DNA of 11,721 nucleotides from CAWIUB01 sp963839175 (lineage in GTDB: Bacteria; Actinomycetota; Actinomycetes; Mycobacteriales; Jatrophihabitantaceae). Under the pieces are notes generated by a model. It did not search any database. It saw only the letters and a list, made by a program, of their open reading frames with translations, and had not been told where the DNA came from. Positions 1 to 7,057 of the stretch are shown here, piece by piece (the first letter of the stretch is position 1; the number at the start of each line of letters is the position of its first letter). The stretch spans positions 1 to 11,721 of the forward strand of contig CAWIUB010000009.1 in assembly GCA_963839175.1 (NCBI GenBank), in the 5' to 3' direction. Both the position numbers and the translations under genes were made by a program.

Positions 1-2
1 TC

Positions 3-104
3 GACGGCGAACGCCGTATCAGCTTGCGGGTCGCGGACCCCGCGTGGGTGAGCGCCCTGGCCCTCGGTTCAGCCAGCGAGGTCCGCGTGCTGTCACCGGA
101 ATGA
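3..104 (+). CDS. pafC: PafC-like WYL-domain regulator, C-terminal end (5' partial)
   Basis: Only the last 33 codons are present; the gene enters from the left edge and is read in frame 3 to a TGA at 102-104. The peptide includes ISLRVADPAWVSALALG and ends SEVRVLSPE, the pattern of the last strand-helix-strand of WYL (WCX) regulators, where R-V-x-D-x-x-W is followed by a hydrophobic helix and a V-x-V strand. In actinobacteria such a gene directly upstream of tatA/tatC is pafC, whose product acts with PafB in the mycobacterial DNA-damage response; that is family knowledge plus gene order, since this fragment alone cannot prove the subgroup. The stop may be artificial: a tail like that of many PafC proteins (alanines ending ALRSY) follows in frame 2 up to about 151, and the next 1.2 kb is full of frame breaks. 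Confidence 0.65.
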   Translation, partial: DGERRISLRVADPAWVSALALGSASEVRVLSPE

Positions 105-179
105 CTCCCTGTGTCGATCCGGACCAGGCCGCTGTTGCGCTGCGCTCTTACTCGATGGCAGGCGAGTCGAGTGGCAGCC

Positions 180-400
180 ATGCCTGGCTGGTCGTCGCGG
201 CGTGGAATCGCCGTCCTGGTGGCGGTTGTCGTGCTGGGTATTTGCGGATACAGATGGCTTGGAAGTCCGCGCGATTGCGGCGCGACCTGGCGCAGCTGGA
301 CCGAGTGCGCGCAGATGTGACCCGGGATCAAGTGTCTGCTGCGGTCGAGCGCGGCGAGCGCGCAGGCGCGCTGTGGCCAGGCGAGCGGGATCACACAGAA
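180..400 (+). pseudogene. Possible tatA remnant, frame-broken
   Basis: Between the pafC end and tatC lies about 285 bp with no intact gene. A short ORF from ATG 180 begins MPGWSSRRGIAVLVAVVVLG, one hydrophobic span followed by GYRWL, resembling the single membrane helix and FG-hinge region of TatA. Switching to frame 2 near 265-275 gives an amphipathic stretch, RRDLAQLDRVRADVTRDQ, like the TatA segment that normally reads AR-x-LG-x-S-x-R. Position between pafC and tatC is where tatA sits in M. tuberculosis and many relatives. TatA would be the pore-forming subunit of the twin-arginine protein export system. The match is weak at residue level and rests largely on synteny. The 46-codon ORF (180-320) could instead be an unrelated small membrane protein. 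Confidence 0.35.
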
Positions 401-1271
401 TTCTCGCGATTTCGCCACCGGGCCCGCCAACCCCGAGGGCGATGTCGGTGCTGGACACCTGCGCGAGCTGCGCCGGCGGCTAGTCGTGATCGCCGTCGTC
501 GTGGCAGTTGGTGCCATCATCGGATGATCTTCTTCCCGCAAATCCTCGACATCCTCGAGCGGCCGACTGCGGGCTGCCCCCCAGCCGCCGGATTCGGCGG
601 CGGCAAAGGTGAGTGCACGCTGATCTTCACCCAGCCGCTCACCGGCTTCGCCACGCGGCTGAAGGTGGCGGTCATCGAGGGGGCAATGATCGCGGGTCCG
701 GTGGCTCTACCGGATCTTGACATTCATCACCCCCGGCCTGCGAAAGAGCGAACGCAAGTACCGATGATGTTCGTCGGCAGCTCGTCGGTGCTCTTCAGAG
801 CCCGGCATCGGCTTGGCCTACGTGGTGCTGAGCAAAGGCTTACAGGTGCTTATTGGATCGGCCGGGCCAGTCGCGCAGCCCTGTGGACGTGAGCAGCTAC
901 CTGTCGTCGTCGTGCTGATGTTCGTGGTCTTCGGGGCGGCCTGGGAGCTGCCGCTCCTCGTCGTCTGGCCGACCTTCCGGGCGCCCTGCCGGCCAAGTCG
1001 GCTGCGCAAGTCCCAGCGCGTCGCGATCTTCTTGATCTTCCTCTTCGCCGCCGTTGCCACGCCCAGCACCGACCCGTTCACCATGTGCGCCATGGCCGTA
1101 CCGATGTGCCTGCTCTACGAGGCCGCGGTGATCGTCGCGGTGGTGCACGACAAGCGCAAGGCCCGCCGCAAGGCCGCCGAACGCGCCGCCCGGCAACTCG
1201 ATGACGACGTTCCGTCCCGGATCGACCCGATCCCGCGCCGCGTCGACGAGCCGTCGAGCGAGACCACCTGA
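390..1271 (+). pseudogene. tatC: Sec-independent protein translocase TatC, multiply frameshifted
   Basis: TatC is the polytopic subunit of the twin-arginine translocase that binds signal peptides of folded exported proteins. Its conserved blocks appear in order but in different frames: NPEG (frame 3, about 429-440), MSVLD (frame 1, 442-456), HLRELRRRLVVIAVVVA (frame 3, from 456, ending at TGA 525-527), FFPQILDILERP and LIFTQPLTGFATRLKVAV (frame 2, 524-709), FITPGLRKSERKY (frame 3, 708-761), MMFVGSSSVLF (frame 2, 764-796), GIGLAYVVLSKGLQVLIG (frame 3), VDVSSYLS (frame 1, 883-906), then VLMFVVFGAAWELPLL and RVAIFLIFLFAAVATPS (frame 3) to TGA 1269-1271. About ten switches are needed; the joined product would be near 290 residues, normal for TatC. 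The longest clean piece is 813-1271, four C-terminal membrane regions with a basic tail. Conserved residues are well kept, so sequencing indels are more likely than ancient decay. The upstream start is not identifiable; 390 is approximate. Confidence 0.85.
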
Positions 1272-2156
1272 GCCGCCGGGTCGCGCTGGTCGTCAACCCG
1301 GCGTCCGGCGTCGGACGGGCCGCGCGCATCGCCGATGCCGTAGCCCACTCGCCTATCGCAGGCCTGCACGCTCACCCGGCTGGCCGGGTCGTCCGCAGCG
1401 GACTCGGCCCGGCTGCTGGCCGGCGCCCGGCAGCACGACGCCGTGGTCGTGCTGGGGGGCGACGGCATCGTGCATCTGGCTCTGCAGGCGCTTGCCGGAA
1501 CCCCCACACCGCTCGGCATCCTCCCCGCCGGAACGGGCAACGACCTCGCCGACGTGCTCGGCCTGCCACGTGACCCGCTCGCCGCGGCCGACGCCGCCGC
1601 GGCCGCGTTGGCAGCGGACTCGACGCGGCGGATCGATCTCGGCCGCACCGACGACGGGTGCTGGTGGGGTGGGGTGCTGTACGCGGGATTCGATTCGGCG
1701 GTCACCGAGCGGGCCAACCGGATGCACTGGCCCCGCGGGCCGCGCCGGTACGATGTGGCGATCGCCGTCGAGTTGCTGCGGCTGCGTCCCCGCCCGTTCA
1801 CCGTCTGCCTGGACGATCGACGGCTGGAGGTGGCGGCCACGCTGGTCGCGATAGGCAATGCACCCCAGTACGGCGGAGGCAAGCTGATCACGCCGGATGC
1901 ACGCATGGACGACGGAACATTCGCGGTGACCCTCGTCGGCCCGGTGAGCCGCACGACCCTAGCGCGCATCGCGCCGACGCTCCCGCGCGCCGGCCACATC
2001 GGCCACCCCGCGGTCACCACACACGTCGCCCAGCGCGTGGTCATCGACGCGCCCGACACGGTGGCCTACGCGGACGGCGAGCGGATCGGCCCGCTGCCGC
2101 AGGCCGTCACCTGCGTTCCCAACGCCATCGACGTGCTGGTTCCCCCGGTGGAATAG
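1268..2156 (+). CDS. Diacylglycerol kinase / lipid kinase family protein, one frameshift near the N-terminus
   Basis: Member of the DAGK catalytic / YegS-like lipid kinase family, which phosphorylates diacylglycerol or related lipids with ATP at the membrane face. The N-terminal strand and nucleotide loop, RRVALVVNPASGVGRAARIA, read in frame 2 from about 1271; the rest reads in frame 3 from about 1344, with one extra base (or two lost) at about 1341-1350 and a TAG in frame 3 at 1341. Frame 3 then carries DAVVVLGGDGIVHLALQAL (the GGDG motif) and LGILPAGTGNDLADVLGLP (the PxGTGNDLA motif), a YxGGG segment and a C-terminal beta-sandwich, to TAG 2154-2156. The joined length, about 295 residues, is normal. 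The start is unclear: MSRR would be expected at the tatC stop as an ATGA overlap, but the sequence has CTGA at 1268. The longest uninterrupted ORF with a usual start begins at GTG 1443 and lacks the first ATP-binding strand, so it would not make a full kinase. Confidence 0.85.
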
Positions 2157-2184
2157 GCGGCGAGGACGGTGGGGTTGTCTGGCC

Positions 2185-2610
2185 ATGGGCGCCGACGATG
2201 CACTCGAGAGGCTGCTGACCAAAGTCAGCCGCAGCGTGCTCGCCACCATCAAACGCGACGGCCGGCCGCAGCTGTCGAACGTCACTCACTTCTACGACCC
2301 GCCAGCCCGCCTGGCGCGAATCTCGATCAGGGATCCGCTCGCCAAGACGCGCAACCTGCGCCGGGATCCCCGCGCCAGCCTGCACGTCACATCAGCGGAC
2401 TTCTGGAGCTACACGGTTGCCGAGGGCACCGCGGAGCTCACGCCCGTGGCGACCGACCCGCACGATGCCACCGTCGCGGAGCTCGTCGACTACTACCGCG
2501 CGATCCGTGGTGAACACCCCGACTGGGACGAGTACCGCCAGGCGATGGTGCGCGACAAGCGGCTCGTGCTGCGGCTGCACGTGGAGCGCTGCTACGGACA
2601 GGCGACCTGA
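2185..2610 (+). CDS. PPOX-class F420-dependent (FDOR/split-barrel) enzyme
   Basis: A 141-residue protein of the pyridoxamine-5'-phosphate-oxidase-like split-barrel fold. The N-terminal segment SVLATIKRDGRPQLSNVTHF and the following RNLRRDPRASLHVT and DFWSYTVAEGTAEL are the usual signatures of the actinobacterial F420-binding PPOX proteins (the Rv1155-like FDOR-B group), which use the deazaflavin F420 to reduce or bind small substrates; the exact substrate is unknown. Length fits the family (130-150). ATG 2185 is the only start that keeps the first strand. It lies 28 bp after the diacylglycerol kinase stop on the same strand and may be cotranscribed. Its last 19 bases overlap the 3' end of the convergent HAD gene. 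FMN binding rather than F420 cannot be excluded from sequence alone. Confidence 0.85.
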   Translation: MGADDALERLLTKVSRSVLATIKRDGRPQLSNVTHFYDPPARLARISIRDPLAKTRNLRRDPRASLHVTSADFWSYTVAEGTAELTPVATDPHDATVAELVDYYRAIRGEHPDWDEYRQAMVRDKRLVLRLHVERCYGQAT

Positions 2611-3263
2611 TCGCATCCGACCACGACATGTACGCCACGCCGGTCTGCGTGCAGGTCGACGAACGACAGATCCGGAGTACTCACCGTCGCGTCCTCGAGT
2701 GCGCGGTAGGTGGTCTGCACTCCCAGCACCGTCATGCCAGCAGCCAGGCCGGACGCGACTCCGGCCGGGGCATCCTCGACGACCAGGCAGCCCCCGGCTG
2801 AGTAACCGAGGCGCTGGGCGCCCAGCAGATAGCAGGCCGGATCAGGCTTGCCCACTGCGACGTCCTCGGCGGTGACGAGCACCCGCGGCAGCGGCAAGCC
2901 GACCGCGCGGATACGCGCGCGAGCCAGCTGGCGGTCGGCACTGGTGACGATCGCCCAGCGGCTCGTGGGCAATCCATCGATCGCGGCGAGCGCACCAGGC
3001 TGCGGCACGACATCTCCAGTGTCGGACGCCTGCTCGGCGAGCATCCGGTTCGTCAGCACAGCCGCTCGCGAGCTCGCCAGCCACGGGGTGACGGCCGCGA
3101 AGACCTGCGGCGCGGGAATCCCGTGCATATACGGCTCGAACCGCTCGATCGGGGTATCCAGCTCGGTGGCGACCCTCCGCCACGCCCGCGCGACGCTGGC
3201 CGACGAGTCGACCAGGGTGCCGTCCAGGTCGAACAGCACGGCGTCGACGGAGAAGCTTCTCAC
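2592..3263 (-). CDS. HAD-superfamily (subfamily IA) sugar-phosphatase-like hydrolase
   Basis: A 223-residue haloacid-dehalogenase-type phosphatase. Motif I is FDLDGTLVDSS (nucleophile Asp12, acid/base Asp14), motif II is the VTSA segment at 106-109, motif III is Lys139 in VGKPDP, and motif IV is VVEDAPAG with Glu163 and Asp164 for Mg2+. A helical cap (about residues 20-85) sits between motifs I and II, giving the class C1 / subfamily IA layout of sugar-phosphate phosphatases and beta-phosphoglucomutases. A sugar-phosphate or polyol-phosphate phosphatase is the likeliest role; the substrate is not readable. The GTG start at 3263 puts the nucleophile at the normal distance and fits a leaderless promoter (see 3270-3279). 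It is divergent from helY across 22 bp and converges on the PPOX gene with a 19-bp overlap of coding ends. Confidence 0.9.
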   Translation of the reverse strand: MRSFSVDAVLFDLDGTLVDSSASVARAWRRVATELDTPIERFEPYMHGIPAPQVFAAVTPWLASSRAAVLTNRMLAEQASDTGDVVPQPGALAAIDGLPTSRWAIVTSADRQLARARIRAVGLPLPRVLVTAEDVAVGKPDPACYLLGAQRLGYSAGGCLVVEDAPAGVASGLAAGMTVLGVQTTYRALEDATVSTPDLSFVDLHADRRGVHVVVGCDQVACP

Positions 3264-3269
3264 CCGGCA

Positions 3270-3279
3270 ACCGTAAGGT
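3270..3279. promoter_or_regulatory. Predicted bidirectional -10 element between HAD gene and helY
   Basis: The 22-bp gap between the HAD GTG (3263) and the helY ATG (3286) contains ACCGTAAGGT. On the plus strand TAAGGT (3274-3279) is followed by 6 bases and the ATG, so a start 7 nt after the hexamer's last T falls on the A of ATG. On the minus strand TACGGT (3275 to 3270) is followed by 6 bases and the GTG, again placing +1 on the first base of the start codon. The two hexamers share the central TA. Shared symmetric -10 boxes are known to give divergent transcription in bacteria, and leaderless mRNAs are common in actinobacteria; use at this site is inferred. AAGG at 3275-3278 could alternatively serve helY as a Shine-Dalgarno sequence. 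Confidence 0.5.
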
Positions 3280-3285
3280 AGAGCT

Positions 3286-6075
3286 ATGTCCGCCCCGGTC
3301 GGCTCGTCGCCGGCGGACCGATTCGCAGCAGCCAGGGTGCGTGCTCGGCACCCGGCGGTCGGGGACTTCCGCTCCGGTTACCCGTTCGAGCTCGATCCGT
3401 TTCAAGTCGAGGCATGTACCGCAGTCGCGGACGGCTTCAGCGTGCTCGTCTGCGCACCCACCGGGTCCGGCAAGACCGTCGTCGGCGAGTTCGCCGTTCA
3501 CCTGGCGCTCGCCACCGGCCAGAAGTGCTTCTACACGACACCGATCAAGGCGTTGTCCAACCAGAAGTACAACGATCTGGTCGATCGGCACGGCACCGCG
3601 CAGGTCGGCCTGCTCACCGGTGACAACTCAGTCAATGCTCATGCGCCGATCGTCGTGATGACCACCGAGGTGTTGCGCAACATGCTCTACGTGGGCAGCA
3701 CCGCGCTGGACGGGCTCGGCTACGTCGTGATGGACGAGGTGCACTACCTGGGCGACCGCTTCCGCGGTGCCGTGTGGGAAGAGGTGATCATCCACCTGCC
3801 TGCGGCGGTGCGGCTGGTATCCCTGTCGGCCACCGTGTCCAACGCGGAGGAATTCGGCGAGTGGCTGGTGTCGGTGCGCGGCCACACCCATGTCGTCGTG
3901 CACGAGGAACGCCCGGTACCGCTGTGGCAGCACGTCCTGGTCGGCAACCGGCTGTTCGATCTGTTCGGCTCCGCCGAGAATGTCGTGGGCGGCTCCGCCG
4001 AGAATGTCGTGGGCGGGTCCGCCGAACCGAGTGTCGTCAACCCGGAGCTGAAGCGTCACATCACCGAACGGATGCGCTATCTCGATCCCGGGTCTCGGTC
4101 GCGGGAACGGCGCCCGCGGCGCGGTTGGCGGCCGCTGCACCGGCCGGACGTGATCATCCGGCTCGACCGCGAAGCGTTGCTGCCGCTGATCACCTTCATC
4201 TTCAGCCGCGCCGGCTGCGACGCCGCGGTGCAGCAGTGCGTCCATGCCGGTTTGTGGCTCACCCAGCCAGGCGAACGGGACGAGATCACGGTCGTCGCGG
4301 AACGGCACACCGCCGAAATCCCGAGTGCCGACCTCGACGTTCTCGGTTATTGGGACTGGCTGGACGGCCTGCGCCGCGGTTTGGCCGCGCACCACGCCGG
4401 ACTGATTCCCGCGTTCAAGGAAAGCGTCGAGGAGCTGTTCGTCCGCGGCCTGGTGCGTGTCGTGTTCGCTACCGAGACGCTGGCGCTGGGTATCAACATG
4501 CCAGCCCGCACGGTCGTCCTGGAACGGCTCTCGAAGTTCAACGGCGACACGCATGCCGACGTGACGCCGGCCGAGTACACCCAACTCACCGGCCGGGCCG
4601 GGCGGCGGGGCATCGACGTCGAGGGGCACGCCGTCGTGCTCTGGAGCCCCGAGATCGACCCGGCTCGGGTGGCGGGCCTTGCCTCGACCCGCACGTATCC
4701 GCTGCGTTCGTCGTTCCGGCCGTCGTACAACATGGCGGTGAACCTCGTCGGGCAGTTGGGGCGATCCGCGTCTCGCAACCTGTTGGAGGCATCCTTTGCG
4801 CAGTTCCAAGCCGACCGCGCGGTCAGCGGTCTGGTTCAGCAGATCAAGCGCAACGAGGCACAGCTCGCCGAGTACGCCGCGCAGATGCGCTGCGATCGCG
4901 GCGACATCGACGAGTACATGACGTTGCGGCGCGAACTCGCCGATCGGGAGGCCGCGATCTCCCGCGCCGGCGCCCAGGCTCGGCGGGGCGCGGTCGCCGC
5001 GTCGCTGGAGCAGCTGCAGGTCGGCGACGTCATCCGGGTATCGGCCGGCCGGCGGGCTGGCTTGGCCGTCGTCCTGGACCCAGGGATCGGGCACGGGTCA
5101 AACGACGATCCACGACCGTTGCTGCTCACCGAGGGGCGCTGGGCCGGGCGGCTGTCGCTCATCGACTTCCCTACACCCGTCGAGCCGGTAGGCAAGGTCC
5201 GTGTCGGCCGCAACTTCAATCACCGATCGCCACAGGCCCGGCGCGACCTCGCCTCGACGTTACGTTCGATCGACGCACCGCAGCCCAAACGCAACCGCCG
5301 GGCCGGCACAACCATCGCGGACGACGAGGAGGTCACCCGGCTGCGGGCCGCGGTGCGAGCCCATCCGTGTCATCGCTGCCTGGACCGGGAGGCGCACGCC
5401 CGCTGGGGCGAGCGTTACGCCCGACTGGCCCGCGAACAGCAGGGCTTGCGGCAGCGGATCGACGGCCGCACCGGGTCGCTCGGACGCACCTTCGATCGGA
5501 TCTGCCAGCTCCTGGACGACCGCGGGTACTTGGCCGCAGACGAGACGACGCCCGCCGGACGTCGGCTCGCCCGCATCTGGTCGGAGTCCGACCTAGTCGT
5601 CTCGGAGTGCCTGCGCGCCGGCGTGTGGGACGGCCTGGACGCTCCCGAGCTGGCCGCCGTGGTCTCGACATTGGTGTACGAGGCGCGTCGCGACGAGCGG
5701 CCGGCTGACCGGCTGCCCACCTCAGCAATCCGCGCGGCGCTGTCGGCAACCGTGCGGATCTGGGCGGACCTCAGCGCCGCCGAGGCAGAGCTCGGGCTGT
5801 TTCGCAGCCGCGAACCAGAGCTCGGGTTCGTCTGGGCCGCCTATCGGTGGGCCCGGCAGGAGGGTCTCGATCAGGTGCTCACCGCCGCTGCGGAACACGG
5901 CTCGGAGCTCTCGGCGGGCGACTTCGTCCGGTGGTGCAAGCAGCTGCTCGATCTGCTCGACCAGATCGCCTCGGCGCCCTCGCCCACTGGCACCACCACG
6001 CCGGTCGCCGACCAGGCTCGGCGTGCCGCCCGGGCGGTGCGCCACGGGGTGGTTGCACAGGGTATGGCGGCCTGA
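3286..6075 (+). CDS. helY: HelY: Ski2/Mtr4-type DEVH-box superfamily 2 helicase
   Basis: A 929-residue ATP-dependent RNA/DNA helicase of the Ski2-like family, close to the roughly 900 residues of mycobacterial HelY. All helicase motifs are visible: Q-like PFELDPFQ, motif I APTGSGKT (57-64), Ia TTPIKALSNQKYNDL, Ib TTEVLRNML, II DEVH (150-153), III SAT (181-183), IV ITFIFSRAGCDAA, V FATETLALGINMP (394 onward) and VI QLTGRAGRRG (433-442). The middle region (about 500-720) is helical and basic with a small beta domain. The C-terminus (about 740-925), with YLAADETTPAGRRLARIW, is the DSHCT domain typical of Ski2/Mtr4/Dob1 proteins. The role is presumably RNA unwinding or turnover; it is not established. 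An 8-residue tandem repeat lies at residues 228-251. The ATG has a leaderless-type promoter and a possible AAGG ribosome site. Synteny with tatC, DUF4333 and the exonuclease supports the symbol. Confidence 0.97.
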   Translation: MSAPVGSSPADRFAAARVRARHPAVGDFRSGYPFELDPFQVEACTAVADGFSVLVCAPTGSGKTVVGEFAVHLALATGQKCFYTTPIKALSNQKYNDLVDRHGTAQVGLLTGDNSVNAHAPIVVMTTEVLRNMLYVGSTALDGLGYVVMDEVHYLGDRFRGAVWEEVIIHLPAAVRLVSLSATVSNAEEFGEWLVSVRGHTHVVVHEERPVPLWQHVLVGNRLFDLFGSAENVVGGSAENVVGGSAEPSVVNPELKRHITERMRYLDPGSRSRERRPRRGWRPLHRPDVIIRLDREALLPLITFIFSRAGCDAAVQQCVHAGLWLTQPGERDEITVVAERHTAEIPSADLDVLGYWDWLDGLRRGLAAHHAGLIPAFKESVEELFVRGLVRVVFATETLALGINMPARTVVLERLSKFNGDTHADVTPAEYTQLTGRAGRRGIDVEGHAVVLWSPEIDPARVAGLASTRTYPLRSSFRPSYNMAVNLVGQLGRSASRNLLEASFAQFQADRAVSGLVQQIKRNEAQLAEYAAQMRCDRGDIDEYMTLRRELADREAAISRAGAQARRGAVAASLEQLQVGDVIRVSAGRRAGLAVVLDPGIGHGSNDDPRPLLLTEGRWAGRLSLIDFPTPVEPVGKVRVGRNFNHRSPQARRDLASTLRSIDAPQPKRNRRAGTTIADDEEVTRLRAAVRAHPCHRCLDREAHARWGERYARLAREQQGLRQRIDGRTGSLGRTFDRICQLLDDRGYLAADETTPAGRRLARIWSESDLVVSECLRAGVWDGLDAPELAAVVSTLVYEARRDERPADRLPTSAIRAALSATVRIWADLSAAEAELGLFRSREPELGFVWAAYRWARQEGLDQVLTAAAEHGSELSAGDFVRWCKQLLDLLDQIASAPSPTGTTTPVADQARRAARAVRHGVVAQGMAA
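3967..4026 (+). repeat. 24-bp in-frame tandem repeat inside helY
   Basis: Two identical 24-bp units (3967-3990 and 3991-4014) are followed by a partial third copy of 12 bp with two mismatches (4015-4026). They encode GSAENVVG twice and then GSAE. They lie between motif III and motif IV of the helicase (residues 228-239 and on), in a probable surface insertion. The perfect DNA identity of the two units points to recent duplication by slippage; 24 bp keeps the frame. Confidence 0.9.
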
Positions 6076-6147
6076 GCGCAGCGCCTGCACCGGCGTGCTA
6101 TTACCGTATGTCGCATCGACCGGGACTACACCGACTGCGAGGTGCCT

Positions 6148-7047
6148 ATGGCTGACGAAACGGACCCAGCGGGTCAGTACCCGCCGGATGCCCAGCCGGA
6201 GAGCACAGCACCTTCGGCAGGGCCCGCTCGGCCTGACCCGGCACTCACCGGCCAGACTCCGCCAGCTGGGCCCAGCCCCGGCGAGGACGAGCAGCAGACC
6301 CATGTGATGCCGCCCGTCCAGGCACCGCTGGCCGCCGACCCTAACCCGCAGGACGAGACCCGGGTTCAGCCGCCGCAGGTGACCTACCCGCAGAACGCGC
6401 CGACCCAGCCGCCGCCCAGCCCGCCGCTGCCGCCCAGCTACCTGCCGCCCGGCTACACAGAGTACGGAAGGCCCACCGCGCCGCCGTCGCCGTACGGCCA
6501 GCCGCCGTACGGGCAGGGCTACCCGCCGTCCGGCTACGGTCAGCAGCCCTACGGCCAGTCGCAGTACGCGCCTCCGCCGTACTCCCAGCAGCAGCCCTAC
6601 GGCCAGCCCGCGTACCAACAGCCGTACGGCCAGCCGAGCTACGGCCAGCAGGACCACGGCGCGCCGGCCGGCGCCTACCCGACCCAGCAGTACCAGCCGC
6701 CGAGTTCGGCCCGCGACGAAGCCGCTGTCGAGGAGCCGGCGAGGCACCGGTCCCTCGGCTGGCTGTGGGGGACACTCGTCGCGGTGGCCGTCATTGCGAT
6801 CGCCGCTGTGACCGTGGTGCTCACCAAGCCGTCGTTCCTTTACACCAAGAAGCTCTCGCACACGGCGGTCGAGAAGACCATTCAGGACCAGTCCAAGGGC
6901 CGCGGCGACTATACAAATGTCTCCTGCCCGTCCGGCGAGGACGCCAAGACGGGCACGACGTTTACCTGTACCGCCGCTGGCGGCAAGAAGATCACCGTGA
7001 ACGTCACGAGCAGCGACGGTGATTACGTTTGGACGCCGGCCAGCTGA
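6148..7047 (+). CDS. DUF4333 membrane protein with long Pro/Tyr/Gly/Gln-rich N-terminal region
   Basis: A 299-residue protein in three parts. Residues 1-200 are low-complexity and disordered, first Pro/Ala-rich and acidic, then a block of YGQ-type repeats (about 114-171). One membrane helix spans about 206-228 (TLVAVAVIAIAAVTVVLTK). A C-terminal domain (229-299) has two cysteines, C260 in NVSCPSG and C274 in FTCTA, in a short beta fold that ends YVWTP. The paired Cys domain matches DUF4333, found in secreted or membrane-anchored actinobacterial proteins; its gene lies next to helY in M. tuberculosis (Rv2091c). Topology is probably N-inside, with the DUF4333 domain outside and a disulfide. Function is unknown. 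ATG 6148 is preferred over GTG 6142 because GAGG (6139-6142) sits at ribosome-site distance from it. It follows helY by 72 bp and converges on the exonuclease gene across 10 bp, where I see no terminator hairpin. Confidence 0.85.
   Translation: MADETDPAGQYPPDAQPESTAPSAGPARPDPALTGQTPPAGPSPGEDEQQTHVMPPVQAPLAADPNPQDETRVQPPQVTYPQNAPTQPPPSPPLPPSYLPPGYTEYGRPTAPPSPYGQPPYGQGYPPSGYGQQPYGQSQYAPPPYSQQQPYGQPAYQQPYGQPSYGQQDHGAPAGAYPTQQYQPPSSARDEAAVEEPARHRSLGWLWGTLVAVAVIAIAAVTVVLTKPSFLYTKKLSHTAVEKTIQDQSKGRGDYTNVSCPSGEDAKTGTTFTCTAAGGKKITVNVTSSDGDYVWTPAS
6487..6660 (+). repeat. Degenerate PYGQ/YGQ codon repeats in the DUF4333 gene
   Basis: Within this stretch the units PYGQP, PYGQG, GYGQQ, PYGQS, PYGQP and SYGQQ recur, built from the codon series ccgtacggccag and close variants at irregular spacing of 4-10 codons. 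The encoded segment (about residues 114-171) is Tyr/Gln/Gly/Pro-rich with almost no charged residues, the composition of disordered, self-associating low-complexity sequence. Confidence 0.7.
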
Positions 7048-7057
7048 GACCTCGCTA

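Noticed and set aside
44..892. 282-codon plus-strand ORF covering the damaged region
   Set aside because: It only matches TatC in parts (about 524-709 and 764-796) and is nonsense between and around them; it is an accidental open frame across a frame-broken gene.
1115..2059. 314-codon minus-strand ORF
   Set aside because: It is antisense to the clear lipid-kinase motifs GGDG and PAGTGND; composition is Ser/Arg/Ala-rich with no domain.
3628..5094. 488-codon minus-strand ORF
   Set aside because: It lies wholly antisense to the helicase motifs of HelY; its open length comes from high-GC codon bias and it has no recognisable domain.
3774..5708. 644-codon plus-strand ORF in a second frame
   Set aside because: It is a +1 shadow of HelY, extremely Arg/Ala/Gly-rich, with no family pattern.
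5722..6861. 379-codon minus-strand ORF
   Set aside because: It is antisense to the helY end and the repeat-rich DUF4333 gene; its regular Arg/Val/Leu pattern mirrors the YGQ codon repeats.
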